From positions 18,742 to 82,741 of the forward strand of contig JAJFIA010000013.1 in NCBI GenBank assembly GCA_021775255.1: a stretch of 64,000 nucleotides of DNA. Reading direction: 5' to 3'. The notes beneath the pieces were generated by a model that was not told the DNA's origin, searched no databases, and worked only from the letters and a program-made list of their open reading frames with translations. Source of the DNA: Roseovarius sp. (GTDB lineage: Bacteria; Pseudomonadota; Alphaproteobacteria; Rhodobacterales; Rhodobacteraceae). Positions 34,676-44,726 of this stretch are shown here, one piece after another (the first letter of the stretch is position 1; each line of letters starts with the position of its first letter). The position numbers were made by a program, and so were the translations under genes.

Positions 34676-34725
34676 GCCGCGGATACTGTAACAGGGCGGC
34701 CTGACCGGCCCGGAGCCTGATTGAA

Positions 34726-36180
34726 ATGAGTTTTACCCTAGCCATAGTGGGGCGTCCGAATGTGGGCAAATCCACGCTGTTTAATCGCCTTGTAGGCAAA
34801 CGTCTGGCGCTGGTGGATAATCAGCCCGGCGTGACGCGCGATCTGCGCGAGGGGGCCGCACGGCTGGCCGATCTGCGCTTTACGGTGATTGATACCGCCG
34901 GGCTTGAGCAGGCCACCGACGAATCCCTGCAAGGCCGGATGCGCAAGCTCACGGAACGCGCGGTGGATATGGCCGATATCTGTCTTTTCATGATTGATGC
35001 GCGCACCGGCATAACCGCAGATGATGAGGTGTTCGCCGAGATCCTGCGCAAACGCTCGGCGCATGTGATTCTGGCGGCCAACAAGGCCGAAGGGGCGGCG
35101 GCGGATGCCGGCGTGAATGAAGCCTGGGCGCTTGGGTTGGGCGAACCAATTCGCCTCTCGGCGGAACATGGCGAGGGGCTGAATGATTTATATTCGCAGC
35201 TCATGCCATTGGCCGATGAATTTGCCGAGCGCGCCAAGGCGGATGCGCCGGACACGGACGTTGAAATTGAAGAAGATGCGCCCGGTGAGATGCGCATCCC
35301 CACCCGCGCCAAGCCGCTTCAGGTGGCCGTTGTGGGCCGGCCAAATGCCGGAAAATCGACCCTTATCAACATGATCCTTGGCGAGGAACGCCTTCTGACC
35401 GGCCCCGAGGCCGGGATCACCCGCGATGCCATTTCCCTGCAGATGGATTGGGACGGCCTGCCGGTGCGGATCTTTGACACCGCCGGGATGCGCAAGAAAG
35501 CACGGGTGCAGGACAAGCTGGAAAAGCTTTCCGTGGGGGATGGCCTCCGGGCGGTGAAATTTGCTGAAGTGGTGGTGGTATTGCTCGATGCTGCGATTCC
35601 GTTTGAGCAGCAGGATTTGCGCATCGCCGATCTGGCCGAGCGCGAAGGCCGCGCTGTGGTTGTGGCGGTGAACAAATGGGATATTGAGCCGAATAAACAG
35701 CAAAAACTGCGCGATCTGCGCGAAAGTTTTGAGCGCCTTTTGCCACAGTTGCGCGGCGCGCCGCTGATCACCGTATCGGCCAAGACCGGCAAGGGCATCG
35801 ACCGGCTGCGCGCGGCGATTGAAAAGGCCAATGAGGTGTGGAACCGCCGGATCACCACGGCGCAGCTCAACCGTTGGCTTACCGGTATGCTTGAGGCGCA
35901 TCCGCCCCCGGCACCGGGGGGCAAACGCATCAAACTGCGCTATATGACACAGGCCAAAACCCGGCCACCGGGGTTTGTGGTGATGTGCTCATTGCCTGAT
36001 AAACTGCCAACAAGCTATACGCGCTATCTGATCAACGGGTTGCGGCAGGATTTTGACATGCCGGGCACGCCCATCCGGCTGCATATGCGCTCTCAATCGG
36101 ATAAAAACCCCTATAAGGCCAAGAAGAAATCAGCCCCCTCGCGCCTGCGCAAACATCTGGGCGGCAGATCAGGCAACTGA
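34726..36180 (+). CDS. der: Ribosome assembly GTPase Der (EngA)
   Basis: 484 residues with two tandem GTPase domains: first G1 GRPNVGKST (about 8-16) with DTAGLE, second G1 GRPNAGKST (about 204-212) with [11 protein letters not shown] and NKWD; then the C-terminal KH-like domain (about 390-470, [36 protein letters not shown]). Der is essential for 50S subunit maturation. The C-terminal tail is basic ([20 protein letters not shown]). It is the last gene of the run from the YfgM-like gene. Confidence 0.97.
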   Translation: MSFTLAIVGRPNVGKSTLFNRLVGKRLALVDNQPGVTRDLREGAARLADLRFTVIDTAGLEQATDESLQGRMRKLTERAVDMADICLFMIDARTGITADDEVFAEILRKRSAHVILAANKAEGAAADAGVNEAWALGLGEPIRLSAEHGEGLNDLYSQLMPLADEFAERAKADAPDTDVEIEEDAPGEMRIPTRAKPLQVAVVGRPNAGKSTLINMILGEERLLTGPEAGITRDAISLQMDWDGLPVRIFDTAGMRKKARVQDKLEKLSVGDGLRAVKFAEVVVVLLDAAIPFEQQDLRIADLAEREGRAVVVAVNKWDIEPNKQQKLRDLRESFERLLPQLRGAPLITVSAKTGKGIDRLRAAIEKANEVWNRRITTAQLNRWLTGMLEAHPPPAPGGKRIKLRYMTQAKTRPPGFVVMCSLPDKLPTSYTRYLINGLRQDFDMPGTPIRLHMRSQSDKNPYKAKKKSAPSRLRKHLGGRSGN

Positions 36181-36226
36181 CCTGCGCGCATAACCGGCAA
36201 AAGCCTGCCGCGATTTTTCCATTGGG

Positions 36227-36246
36227 CTTTGCAAATCTGTGCAAAG
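36227..36246. other. 7-bp hairpin between der and the desaturase
   Basis: CTTTGCA (36227-36233) and TGCAAAG (36240-36246) with a 6-nt loop, 47 nt after der and 72 nt before the desaturase. The following bases (GTCTTATTATTA) are only mildly U-rich, so it could be a weak terminator or an operator. Confidence 0.4.
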
Positions 36247-36317
36247 GTCTTATTATTACAGGGGAAAGTTTTAGCTGATTTTGCCGACCTGTTGGTTAAT
36301 ATAGAGGCGCCGAGGCA

Positions 36318-37313
36318 ATGCAAACAATCACCATCCGCGATTTCACCCGAAAATATGCGCATAAAAGCAATGCCATGGGGGCGCTGAGTTTTGGCGCAAC
36401 TTTCGTGGTTTATTTTCTGGCACTTGGCCTGGCAGGGAAATATGCCGGACAGCTTTATATATCCGTGCCTCTGGTCGTGATCCTCGCCTTCGCCATGGTC
36501 CGGCTTTATGTGTTGCAGCATGATTGCGGGCATAATTCGCTGTTTGCCACCAAATGGCTGAATACGGCCGCGGGCTATATCCTGTCGGTGTTTTCGCTGA
36601 CGCCTTACCGGGTGATGCAGTATAACCATAATCAGCATCACGCCTATCTGGGCAATCTTGAGCATCGCGAAACCACCGAGATTTTCACCATGACATTGCG
36701 CGAATGGAACGCGGCCCCATTCGGCAAACGCCTGTCATACCGGCTTTATCGCAACCCGTTCATCATGCTGTCGCTGGGCGGTATCCTGACCTATTTCATC
36801 GTTTACCGCTGGCCGCGCAATACGCGGCATACCGGGGCGTTGGGCGTGGTGGTGCATAATCTCATGCTCGTGGGTTTTGTCGGCCTGCTTTATCTGGCAA
36901 TGGGATGGGCCGGGATTGCCATCTGGTTTGCAAGTGGGGTGCTGGCCGGGGTGATCGGGGTGTTTCTGGTCTATCTACAGCATAATTTCGAGGAAACCTA
37001 TTGGGACAAAAAGCCCGATCTTGATTTCCGCAAGGCCACGCTGGTGGGCTCATCCTCGCTTGATCTGGGGCATTGGTGGGATATTGGCACCGGCAATATC
37101 GCCTATCACGATCTGCACCATTACAATCCGGGCATCCCGTCTTATAACCTGCGCCGCTGTCAGCGTGATTTGCCGGATGAGCTGAAGATGCATGAGGTTA
37201 TCCGCTGGCCGCAGGCCCTGGCCAGTTTCCGGCTCAGGCTCTGGGATGAAGAGCATGAAAAACTTGTGCCCTTCCCTAAAGAACGAAAAGGCCGGGTGTT
37301 GCATCCGGTCTGA
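36318..37313 (+). CDS. Membrane fatty acid desaturase
   Basis: 331 residues. The three histidine boxes of membrane di-iron desaturases are present: HDCGH (68-72), HNQHH (104-108) and HDLHH (264-268). Hydrophobic segments lie near 25-65, 150-170 and 178-215. It introduces a double bond into acyl chains at the membrane; regioselectivity cannot be read from sequence. The 137-nt upstream region is AT-rich and contains a hairpin (36227-36246). The DUF2235 gene follows 46 nt later and may be co-transcribed. Confidence 0.93.
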   Translation: MQTITIRDFTRKYAHKSNAMGALSFGATFVVYFLALGLAGKYAGQLYISVPLVVILAFAMVRLYVLQHDCGHNSLFATKWLNTAAGYILSVFSLTPYRVMQYNHNQHHAYLGNLEHRETTEIFTMTLREWNAAPFGKRLSYRLYRNPFIMLSLGGILTYFIVYRWPRNTRHTGALGVVVHNLMLVGFVGLLYLAMGWAGIAIWFASGVLAGVIGVFLVYLQHNFEETYWDKKPDLDFRKATLVGSSSLDLGHWWDIGTGNIAYHDLHHYNPGIPSYNLRRCQRDLPDELKMHEVIRWPQALASFRLRLWDEEHEKLVPFPKERKGRVLHPV

Positions 37314-37359
37314 GCTTTTGGGTCTTGCCTGCGCAAAAGGCGGTAAGGCAGGAGGAACC

Positions 37360-38490
37360 GTGAAACGCATTTTGATTTTCTGTGATGGCACCTGGAATTC
37401 GCCAACCATTCCGCAGCCGACCAATGTAGATGCGCTGTGCCGCGCGGCGATTGAGAGTGCGGATCAGATGTGTCTCTATTTCCCCGGTGTCGGCACCGGC
37501 GGGCGGTTCAAAACCTTCATTGGCAAATGGATCAACAAATTCGGCGGTGGCGCGTTTGGCTGGGGGCTGAACCGGAATATCAAGATCGCCTATGCGGCGC
37601 TGGCCCAGACCTACGACCGGGGCGATCAGATCATGATCTTTGGTTTTTCGCGCGGGGCTTATACGGCGCGCTCGCTGGCTGGTATGATCCGCAAATGCGG
37701 CTTGATGGATAAAAATACGGTGACCCGTCGCAGGGTGAACAAGGCCTTTCGGCTCTACCGCAAACGCGGGCCCGAGAACCGGCCGGATGCCCCGCATATC
37801 TGGCGCAGGCGGCAGGCGTTATCGCCCTCTTTTGCAACCTCGCAGAAGGATCAGGACATGCGTGCCGATGGCTCACATCTGCTTGGGATCGACTATCTTG
37901 GCATCTGGGATACGGTCGGCGCTCTGGGCATTCCCGAAACCCTTCTGGGGCCATTGGCCAGGCTGATCAACAGTCGGCATCAGTTTCATGACACCGATCT
38001 TTCCAGCATGGTCAAACATGCCCGCCACGCGCTGGCGCTGGATGAGCGGCGCAAATTCTATAAACCGGCAAAATGGAGCAATCTTGATGATCAGGGCGGC
38101 AAACCGGGCCTCAATCACGGCAAAACCGGTGCAAACCGCCCGTATCAGCAGGTCTGGTTCATTGGCAGCCATCCGATCATGGGTGGCAGCAGCCCGGTAC
38201 GCCCGTTGGTGGCTTACGGGCTGGAGTGGATCACCAAAGGCGCGGTACAGCACGGCCTGATATTGAAGCCCGGCGCGGCGATCCCGGATGCAATACCCGA
38301 TGCCACAACCCAGGCCGGTGAGATACGTGATCCCGGTGGCATATTTGAAATCGCACCCGATCTGCTGGGGTGGCGTGACGGCCCCACCAAAAAGTCAGAC
38401 CGGCACCCATCGGTTGATGTCCGGCTTGATCATGATCCTGCCTATCGGCCCCGCACAATGCGCGCGCTACGGCCTGATCTGTGGCCCTAA
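37360..38490 (+). CDS. DUF2235 alpha/beta-hydrolase-like protein
   Basis: 376 residues from a GTG at 37360, fixed by the strong ribosome binding site GGAGGA (37351-37356); the frame reaches back to 37192 inside the desaturase and is not used. The DUF2235 signature is present: [14 protein letters not shown] at the start and [19 protein letters not shown] (about 86-104) with a nucleophile-elbow-like GFSRG. DUF2235 relatives include Tle1-type phospholipases of type VI secretion systems, but no T6SS gene is nearby, so lipase activity is only a possibility. Its TAA overlaps the convergent serS stop (TAG on the other strand). Confidence 0.88.
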   Translation: MKRILIFCDGTWNSPTIPQPTNVDALCRAAIESADQMCLYFPGVGTGGRFKTFIGKWINKFGGGAFGWGLNRNIKIAYAALAQTYDRGDQIMIFGFSRGAYTARSLAGMIRKCGLMDKNTVTRRRVNKAFRLYRKRGPENRPDAPHIWRRRQALSPSFATSQKDQDMRADGSHLLGIDYLGIWDTVGALGIPETLLGPLARLINSRHQFHDTDLSSMVKHARHALALDERRKFYKPAKWSNLDDQGGKPGLNHGKTGANRPYQQVWFIGSHPIMGGSSPVRPLVAYGLEWITKGAVQHGLILKPGAAIPDAIPDATTQAGEIRDPGGIFEIAPDLLGWRDGPTKKSDRHPSVDVRLDHDPAYRPRTMRALRPDLWP

Positions 38491-39779
38491 ACCAGCACGC
38501 CCTCGGCAGTGAGCCGGGTCTTGCCGCCCAAAAGTCGATGCAAAACCTCCGGCAGATCAACCGAACCATCGGCCTGCTGGCCATTTTCCAGCACCGCGAT
38601 CAAACAGCGCCCCACCGCCAGGCCTGAGCCATTCAGCGTATGCACAAACTGCGGCTTGCCGCCCTCTGCGGGCCGGAATCGCGCTGTCATCCGCCGCGCC
38701 TGAAAATCCCCACAGACCGAGACCGAGCTGATCTCGCGGTACATATCCTGCCCCGGCAGCCAGACCTCGATATCATGGGTGCGGCGCGCGCCAAAGCCCA
38801 TGTCACCGGTGCACAGCACCACGGTGCGGTAAGGCAGGCCCAGCTTTTCCAGAATACCCTGGGCGCAGGTGGTCATCCGGTCCAGCTCATCGCGGGAATT
38901 ATCGGGATGGGTGATGCTGACCATCTCGACCTTTTCAAACTGGTGCTGGCGCAGCATGCCCGCCGTATCGCGCCCCGCGGATCCCGCCTCGGAGCGAAAG
39001 CACTGCGCATGTGCCACATAGCGCTGCGGCAGGCTGGCCTCGTCTACCACCTCGCCGCTCACGATATTGGTCAGCGGCACCTCGGAAGTGGGGATCAGCC
39101 ACCAGCCATTGGTGGTCTGATAGCTGTCCTCGCCAAATTTCGGCAACTGCCCGGTGCCGAGCATCATCTCCTCGCGCACCAGAACCGGCGTCCATGTTTC
39201 CGTCAGGCCATTTTCATCCACATGGGTATCCAGCATGAACTGTGCCAGCGCCCGGTGAATGCGTGCCACGGCCCCCCTGAGCACCACAAATCGCGCGCCG
39301 GAAAGCTTGGCCGCCAGCTCAAAATCCATCCCCGGTTGCACGCCCGCCAGTTGATAATGCTCTTGCGGCTTGAAATCAAACTCCGGCGGTGTGCCCCAGC
39401 GGTGAATTTCCACATTATCGGCCTCATCCGCACCATCCGGCACATCGTCATAGGGCAGGTTGGGCAGCCCCATCAACATGTCCTCAAGGGCAGCATCATC
39501 CAGACTTGCGGCATGTTTCAATTCCGCCACCTCGGCCTTTTTGGCCCCCACAAGTGCGCGCAAGCGTTCAAATTCCGCGGCGTCACCGCCGGCCTTGGCG
39601 GCACCCACCAGCTTTGAGGCTTTGTTCTGTTCGGCTTGTGCGGTCTCGGCCGCCATGATTTTCGCGCGCCGGGTTTCATCCAGCTTCAGGATCGAGTTTG
39701 ACACCGCCGCCCCCCCGCGCCGCGCCATGGCGGCATCAAAGGCGGCGGGATTGTCGCGGATGGCGCGGATGTCATGCAT
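38487..39779 (-). CDS. serS: Seryl-tRNA synthetase
   Basis: 430 residues from the ATG at 39779 ([11 protein letters not shown]), preceded by AAAGGA with 8-nt spacing; a TTG one codon upstream is not needed. The N-terminal coiled-coil arm (about 30-105) binds the long variable arm of tRNA-Ser. Class II catalytic motifs: motif 2 [27 protein letters not shown] and motif 3 near the C-terminus ([19 protein letters not shown]). It charges tRNA-Ser and tRNA-Sec. Single gene, convergent with DUF2235 by overlapping stops. Confidence 0.97.
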   Translation of the reverse strand: MHDIRAIRDNPAAFDAAMARRGGAAVSNSILKLDETRRAKIMAAETAQAEQNKASKLVGAAKAGGDAAEFERLRALVGAKKAEVAELKHAASLDDAALEDMLMGLPNLPYDDVPDGADEADNVEIHRWGTPPEFDFKPQEHYQLAGVQPGMDFELAAKLSGARFVVLRGAVARIHRALAQFMLDTHVDENGLTETWTPVLVREEMMLGTGQLPKFGEDSYQTTNGWWLIPTSEVPLTNIVSGEVVDEASLPQRYVAHAQCFRSEAGSAGRDTAGMLRQHQFEKVEMVSITHPDNSRDELDRMTTCAQGILEKLGLPYRTVVLCTGDMGFGARRTHDIEVWLPGQDMYREISSVSVCGDFQARRMTARFRPAEGGKPQFVHTLNGSGLAVGRCLIAVLENGQQADGSVDLPEVLHRLLGGKTRLTAEGVLV

Positions 39780-39853
39780 CAAACTGGTCCTTTAACTGAG
39801 TCGTTTTCGTAAATCGGATTCCGGGGCCTTATGCACCAGATTTCCGGCGGGGT

Positions 39854-39873
39854 GTAGGGTGGGTGAAACCCAC
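39854..39873. repeat. Single arm of the GTAGGGTGGG repeat
   Basis: GTAGGGTGGGTGAAACCCAC, identical to the core of the arms at 21549-21620. It contains its own smaller palindrome (GTGGGT...ACCCAC type) but lacks the second arm. It lies between serS and yajC. Confidence 0.8.
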
Positions 39874-39921
39874 GCGCGCTTTTTAACAGCCAGAGCCCAT
39901 GCTTATCTGCATCTTCTTACC

Positions 39922-39950
39922 TTGCAAATACCGCCTCGCGGCCATAGGTT
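39922..39950 (+). promoter_or_regulatory. Candidate promoter of the yajC-secDF-ccm operon
   Basis: TTGCAA (39922-39927) and TAGGTT (39945-39950) with a 17-nt spacer, about 52 nt upstream of the yajC start. The -35 and spacing are acceptable and the -10 weak. Prediction only. Confidence 0.3.
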
Positions 39951-40001
39951 CCGTCAAAATTCAATGGGGGCCGTCCCCGCAAGACATGAAGGACACGACC
40001 C

Positions 40002-40286
40002 ATGGATCAACTCGCTCAATTCATCCCGCTTATCCTGATCTTCGCGATCATGTATTTCCTGCTGATCCGCCCGCAGCAGAACAAGCTCAAGCAACATAAA
40101 GCCATGGTTGAAGCTGTGCGGCGCGGCGATCAGGTGATTACCCAGGGCGGCATTATCGGCAAGGTGACCAAGGTCAAGGATGGCCAGGAAGTTGAGGTCG
40201 AGATAGCCAAGGATGTCAAAGTTCGGCTGATCAAGGCAACCATCGCCGATGTCATCTCAAAAACCGAGCCGGCCAATAACAACTAA
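40002..40286 (+). CDS. yajC: Preprotein translocase accessory subunit YajC
   Basis: 94 residues: one membrane segment (about 6-24, FIPLILIFAIMYFLLIRPQQ), then a small beta domain with VRRGDQVITQGGIIGKVTKV, the YajC signature. YajC associates with SecDF at the Sec translocon. It is the first gene of the run that continues through secDF to ccmG. The ribosome binding site is AAGGACA. Length is normal. Confidence 0.96.
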   Translation: MDQLAQFIPLILIFAIMYFLLIRPQQNKLKQHKAMVEAVRRGDQVITQGGIIGKVTKVKDGQEVEVEIAKDVKVRLIKATIADVISKTEPANNN

Positions 40287-40324
40287 GCCGCCAAGCATCC
40301 GACCCTTCTGAAAAGGCATAGTTA

Positions 40325-42958
40325 ATGCTGCAAATTGATCTGTGGAAACGCATTGTAATCTGGGGCCTTGTCGCCCTAGGGTTGTTTCTTGCCCTGCCGA
40401 ACGGTTTTTATTCCCGGGTGGAAACCCACAATGATGCCGTGGCTGCGTTGGAGGCAGGGCAGACAAGCGCCGAATTGACCGAGCAGGCGGGGGATTGGCC
40501 CGGCTGGCTGCCCTCGGGGCTGGTCAATCTGGGGCTTGATCTGCGCGGCGGGGCGCATCTTCTGGCCGAGGTTCAGGTGGAGGATGTCTATCAGGCGCGG
40601 GTTGAGGGCATGTGGCCCGAGGTCCGCGATCTGTTGCGGCAGGAAAGGGCCACCCTTGGCCCCATTCGCCTGCAACCCTCCAAATTGCCCGAACTTCGGG
40701 TGCGTCTGGTTGAAAAACCAGATCAGGTGGAAGAAGCCGCCGCATTGGTGCGCGGCCTTGCCCGCCCGGTGGCCACGCTCACCGGCGTCGGGGCCTCGGA
40801 TATCGAGGTCAAAACCGACGGGGATCAGATTGTTGTGACGTTAAGCGAGGCCGAAAAACTGGCCACCGATGAGCGCACGGTCAAGCAGGCGCTTGAGATC
40901 ATCCGCCGCCGGATTGATGAGGTTGGCACCCGCGAGCCAACGATTCAGCGTCAGGGCTCTGACCGCATCTTGATACAGGTGCCCGGCATCGGCAGTGCCG
41001 CCGAGCTTAAGGAGATTATCGGCACCACCGCACAGTTGAAATTCCAGCCGGTGGTTGGCCGCACCGGCAGCGCCAGTGATGTTGCCGGTGCGGGCAATGA
41101 AATCCTGCCCTCGCTAGACGAGGAAGGCGTGTTTTATATCCTGGAAAAAGCCCCGGTCGTGACCGGAGAAGAGCTGGTCGATGCGCAGCCGGCCTTTGAT
41201 CAGAACGGCCGCCCCTCCGTGTCTTTCCGGTTCAATCCCACCGGGGCGCGCAAATTTGGCGACTATACCCAGGAAAATATCGGCAATCCCTTTGCCATCG
41301 TTCTTGATGGCGAGGTGATCAGCGCGCCGGTGATCCAAAGCCATATCCCCAGTGGTGTGGGCATCATCACCGGGCAGTTTACGGTTGATGACACTGCCAA
41401 TATGTCAATTCTGCTGCGCGCCGGGGCCTTGCCTGCGGGGCTGACATTTCTGGAAGAACGCACTGTTGGCCCCGAACTGGGCGCCGACAGCATCAAGGCC
41501 GGGCAAATCGCTTGTATTGTGGCCTTTGCGCTGGTGCTGCTTTTCATGTTCCTCAGCTATGGCACCTTCGGGATTTTTGCCAATATCGCCCTCATCATCA
41601 ATGTCGGGCTGATCTTTGGCTTGCTTAGTTTAATCGGCGCAACGCTGACCTTGCCGGGCATTGCCGGTATCGTTCTGACGATCGGGATGGCGGTGGATGC
41701 CAATGTGCTGGTGTTCGAGCGCATCCGTGAAGAGATGAAAACCGCGCGCGGCCCGGCGCGGGCGATTGAACTGGGTTATGAAAAAGCCCTGAGTGCCATT
41801 ACCGATGCCAATATCACCACCTTCATCACCGCGCTGATCCTGTTCATGGTGGGCAGCGGCCCGGTGCGCGGCTTTGCCATTACCCTTGGCCTTGGTATTA
41901 TCACCTCGGTATTCACGGCGATTTTCGTCACCCGTCTTATGGCGGTGATCTGGTATGATCGCCGTCGCCCGAAAACCGTTTTGCAGGGCCGGGCGCTCAG
42001 GCTGGTGCCGAAAGAAACCCGTTGGGATTTCTTCAGCCGCTGGAAAATTACCATTGGGGCATCTTTGTTGCTGGCGCTTGTATCCTTAGCCTCATTTGGC
42101 GCCCAGGGCCTGAATTTCGGCATTGATTTCAGGGGGGGTACAACGATCCGCACCCAAAGCGCCGAGCCTGTGGATGTCGGTGCTTATCGTGCCGCCATCG
42201 CGCCGCTCAATCTGGGGGATGCAAAAATCACCGAAGTATTTGATCCGACATTTGCCGCCGATCATAATGTGGCGATGATCCGGATACAGGCGCAGGACGG
42301 ACAGGAAAGTGTCTCGACAGACATCACCACATTGGTTGAACAATCCCTGCAAAAGGTAGTGCCGGACCTGATTTTCACATCCGTGGAAAGCGTTGGGCCC
42401 AAAGTATCGGGCGAGCTGATCTGGACAGCGGCCCTGGCTGTGGTTCTGGCGATAGCGGCGGTGCTTGTCTATATCTGGCTCAGGTTCGAATGGCAGTTTG
42501 CCGCCGGGGCCGTGGCGGCATTGGTGCATGATGTATTGCTGACCATCGGCGTCTTTTCCGTGCTGCAGATACAGTTTGATCTGGCCACGATTGCGGCGCT
42601 TCTCACGATTGTGGGCTATTCTCTCAATGATACGGTGGTGGTATTTGACCGGGTGCGTGAAAACCTGCGCAAATACAAGAAAATGGCGCTGGTGGAAGTG
42701 CTGAACCTCTCGATCAATGAAACCCTCAGCCGCACGATGATGACATCTGTCACCACATTGCTGGCACTGCTTGCGCTTTTCGTGCTGGGGGGGGATGTGA
42801 TCCGGGGTTTCGTTTTTGCCATGATCTGGGGTGTGTTTGTCGGTACATATTCATCCGTCTTTGTTGCAAGCTTCATATTGCTGCGGCTCGGGATCAAGCG
42901 CGACTGGTCCAAGCCGGATGCCAATGCCGGCAATCAATATGCCAACATAGATGCCTGA
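40325..42958 (+). CDS. secDF: SecD-SecF fusion, Sec translocon proton-driven subunit
   Basis: 877 residues joining SecD (about 1-555) and SecF (about 560-877) in one chain. SecD: first membrane segment (about 6-24), SecD signature LGLDLRGGAHLLAEV, periplasmic P1 domain, then membrane segments with GMAVDANVLVFERIREE. SecF: KITIGASLLLALVSL, LNFGIDFRGGTTI, and GYSLNDTVVVFDRVREN. SecDF uses the proton gradient to help pull translocated proteins into the periplasm. Fused forms are known in several bacteria, whereas separate secD and secF genes are frequent in alphaproteobacteria. Its stop overlaps the start of the TauE/SafE gene by 8 nt. Confidence 0.95.
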   Translation: MLQIDLWKRIVIWGLVALGLFLALPNGFYSRVETHNDAVAALEAGQTSAELTEQAGDWPGWLPSGLVNLGLDLRGGAHLLAEVQVEDVYQARVEGMWPEVRDLLRQERATLGPIRLQPSKLPELRVRLVEKPDQVEEAAALVRGLARPVATLTGVGASDIEVKTDGDQIVVTLSEAEKLATDERTVKQALEIIRRRIDEVGTREPTIQRQGSDRILIQVPGIGSAAELKEIIGTTAQLKFQPVVGRTGSASDVAGAGNEILPSLDEEGVFYILEKAPVVTGEELVDAQPAFDQNGRPSVSFRFNPTGARKFGDYTQENIGNPFAIVLDGEVISAPVIQSHIPSGVGIITGQFTVDDTANMSILLRAGALPAGLTFLEERTVGPELGADSIKAGQIACIVAFALVLLFMFLSYGTFGIFANIALIINVGLIFGLLSLIGATLTLPGIAGIVLTIGMAVDANVLVFERIREEMKTARGPARAIELGYEKALSAITDANITTFITALILFMVGSGPVRGFAITLGLGIITSVFTAIFVTRLMAVIWYDRRRPKTVLQGRALRLVPKETRWDFFSRWKITIGASLLLALVSLASFGAQGLNFGIDFRGGTTIRTQSAEPVDVGAYRAAIAPLNLGDAKITEVFDPTFAADHNVAMIRIQAQDGQESVSTDITTLVEQSLQKVVPDLIFTSVESVGPKVSGELIWTAALAVVLAIAAVLVYIWLRFEWQFAAGAVAALVHDVLLTIGVFSVLQIQFDLATIAALLTIVGYSLNDTVVVFDRVRENLRKYKKMALVEVLNLSINETLSRTMMTSVTTLLALLALFVLGGDVIRGFVFAMIWGVFVGTYSSVFVASFILLRLGIKRDWSKPDANAGNQYANIDA

Positions 42959-43703
42959 TGCATTATTGCAGCTCTGGCAGGTGCCGGGGCTTGTTTGGTT
43001 ATTGTTGGCAATGGCGGTTGCCGGTCTGGTGCGGGGCTTTACCGGCTTTGGCACGGCCTTGGTCTTTGTCCCCGTGGCCGGAATTTTCCTGCCGCCTCAG
43101 ACGATCATCACGGTCATGGCTCTGACCGGGATCATCAGCACTTTTGTCTTGCTTCCAAGGGCCTGGGCGCAAGGCACGCGCGCCGAAGTGGGCATTCTGG
43201 CGCTGGCAGGACTTTGCACCGTGCCCATCGGGATCTGGCTTCTGAGTCAGCTTGATGCCATGATGATCCGCTGGATGGTTGCCATCATTGCCGGCTCAAC
43301 CCTGTCTGCCTTGCTGGCGGGCTGGCGGTTTTCCGGACATGTCAGCAAGCCGGGGCTTTTGCTTATCGGAGGTACGGCGGGCATTATCGGCGGCATGACC
43401 GGGCTGACCGGGCCGGCTGTCATCCTGTTTTATCTGGCCGGGCAATCGGCGGCGCAAACGGTGCGGGCCAACACGATCTTATTCCTTGCGGCGCTGGATA
43501 TTGTCATTGCCGGTAATCTGGTATTCCGGGGGTTTGTGGGGCTCAAGGATGTGATGCTTGCCGGGGCGCTGGCCCTGCCTTACTTTACCACCACAATGAT
43601 CGGCCAATCGCTGTTTTCGCCGCATTACCAACGGCTGTATCGCTGGGCGGCCTATGGCGTCATTGGCCTTGCGGTTGTAACAGGGCTGCCCCTATGGAAG
43701 TGA
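42951..43703 (+). CDS. TauE/SafE-family sulfite/anion exporter
   Basis: 250 residues, very hydrophobic with about eight membrane segments. The TauE/SafE motif VRGFTGFGTALVFVP (about 24-38) and the repeat motif GGTAGIIGGMTGLTGPAVILFYLAG (second half) are clear. Family members export sulfite, sulfoacetate or related anions; the substrate here is unknown. Its start overlaps secDF by 8 nt and it ends 3 nt before the Mth938-like gene, so it is part of the operon by layout although no functional link to Sec or haem is known. Confidence 0.88.
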   Translation: MPDALLQLWQVPGLVWLLLAMAVAGLVRGFTGFGTALVFVPVAGIFLPPQTIITVMALTGIISTFVLLPRAWAQGTRAEVGILALAGLCTVPIGIWLLSQLDAMMIRWMVAIIAGSTLSALLAGWRFSGHVSKPGLLLIGGTAGIIGGMTGLTGPAVILFYLAGQSAAQTVRANTILFLAALDIVIAGNLVFRGFVGLKDVMLAGALALPYFTTTMIGQSLFSPHYQRLYRWAAYGVIGLAVVTGLPLWK

Positions 43704-43706
43704 GCT

Positions 43707-44060
43707 ATGATATTGAATGAAATGGTTTTTTCCTCAGCCACGCCGATAGATGGCTATGGCCCCGGGTTTTTCCGGATCGGAGGCAAGGCCCTGAAGGGCG
43801 CGCTTGTGGTCACCTCAACCGGGGCGAAAAGCTGGGGCGGGTTCGGCGATGCCCAAACCCTGCTGGATCTGGCCGGAAAGATTGACGTTTTGTTCATTGG
43901 TACCGGGGCGGAAATAGCCCATATCCCGGTGAAAATGCGACAACAGCTTGAGGCCGCAGGGATTGGGGCCGAGATGATGAATTCCCCCGCCGCGTGCCGC
44001 AGTTTTAATGTGCTTTTATCGGAAGGGCGGCGGGTTGCGGCGGCGTTGCTGCCGGTGTGA
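43707..44060 (+). CDS. Mth938-like (DUF498) protein
   Basis: 117 residues. The family core is seen as IDGYGPGFFRIGGKALKGALVV (N-terminal), DVLFIGTGAEIAHIP and GAEMMNSPAACRSFNVLLSEGR (C-terminal). The homologous human protein NDUFAF3 helps assemble respiratory complex I; the bacterial role is unproven. The gene is usual between secF and ccmA in Rhodobacteraceae. It has 36 nt before ccmA. Confidence 0.92.
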   Translation: MILNEMVFSSATPIDGYGPGFFRIGGKALKGALVVTSTGAKSWGGFGDAQTLLDLAGKIDVLFIGTGAEIAHIPVKMRQQLEAAGIGAEMMNSPAACRSFNVLLSEGRRVAAALLPV

Positions 44061-44096
44061 CATAGATGCGCCTGTAACAGCCATGCCGATTGCGCT

Positions 44097-44726
44097 ATGA
44101 GCGGGGGAATGATGATCAACGTGACAAATCTGACCATCGCGCGGGGCGGGATCAAGCTGCTTGAGGGTGTCTCGTTCACGCTTGCAGCGGGGAAGGCTCT
44201 GGTTTTACGCGGGCCAAATGGCATTGGCAAAACCACGCTTTTACGCACCATTGCCGGGTTGCAAAATCCGGTGTCAGGGCAGATTGAGGCAGACCGGGAA
44301 AGTATGGTTTATGCCGGTCATGCGGATGGTATAAAGCCAACTCTGAGCGTCATTGAGAACCTGAAGTTCTGGGCGCAGGTATTTGGAAATAAAGACATAT
44401 CCAAAGCATTGGATGCCTTTGAGATTGCGCCGCTCGTGCATCAGCCAGCCGGGGAATTATCCGCCGGGCAAAAGCGCCGCCTGGGGCTTGCGCGGCTGCT
44501 GGTAACGGGGCGGCCCCTGTGGATCTTGGATGAGCCGACCGTATCGCTTGATGCCGCGGCCGTTGGGATGTTTGCCGATGCCGTGCGGGCACATCTGGAA
44601 CAAGGGGGGGCGGCTTTGATTGCCACGCATATTGACCTGGGCCTTGATGGCGTGGATCAGCTTGATGTGGCACCGTACCGCGCCAAAGCGCCAGAACCGG
44701 GCGATTTTGACGAGGCTTTCATATGA
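44097..44726 (+). CDS. ccmA: Haem exporter ATPase CcmA
   Basis: 209 residues. ABC ATPase with Walker A RGPNGIGKTTLLRT (about 38-51), signature LSAGQKRRLGLARL (about 121-134), and Walker B LWILDEPTVSLD (about 141-152). With CcmB it forms the ABC module that drives release of haem-loaded CcmE in cytochrome c maturation. Starts at 44097, 44109 or 44112 are all possible; the first is given. It overlaps ccmB by 4 nt. Confidence 0.94.
   Translation: MSGGMMINVTNLTIARGGIKLLEGVSFTLAAGKALVLRGPNGIGKTTLLRTIAGLQNPVSGQIEADRESMVYAGHADGIKPTLSVIENLKFWAQVFGNKDISKALDAFEIAPLVHQPAGELSAGQKRRLGLARLLVTGRPLWILDEPTVSLDAAAVGMFADAVRAHLEQGGAALIATHIDLGLDGVDQLDVAPYRAKAPEPGDFDEAFI

Noticed and set aside
37360..38490. DUF2235 protein as a type VI secretion phospholipase effector
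   Set aside because: There are no VgrG, Hcp, immunity or other T6SS genes nearby; only the general domain is supported.
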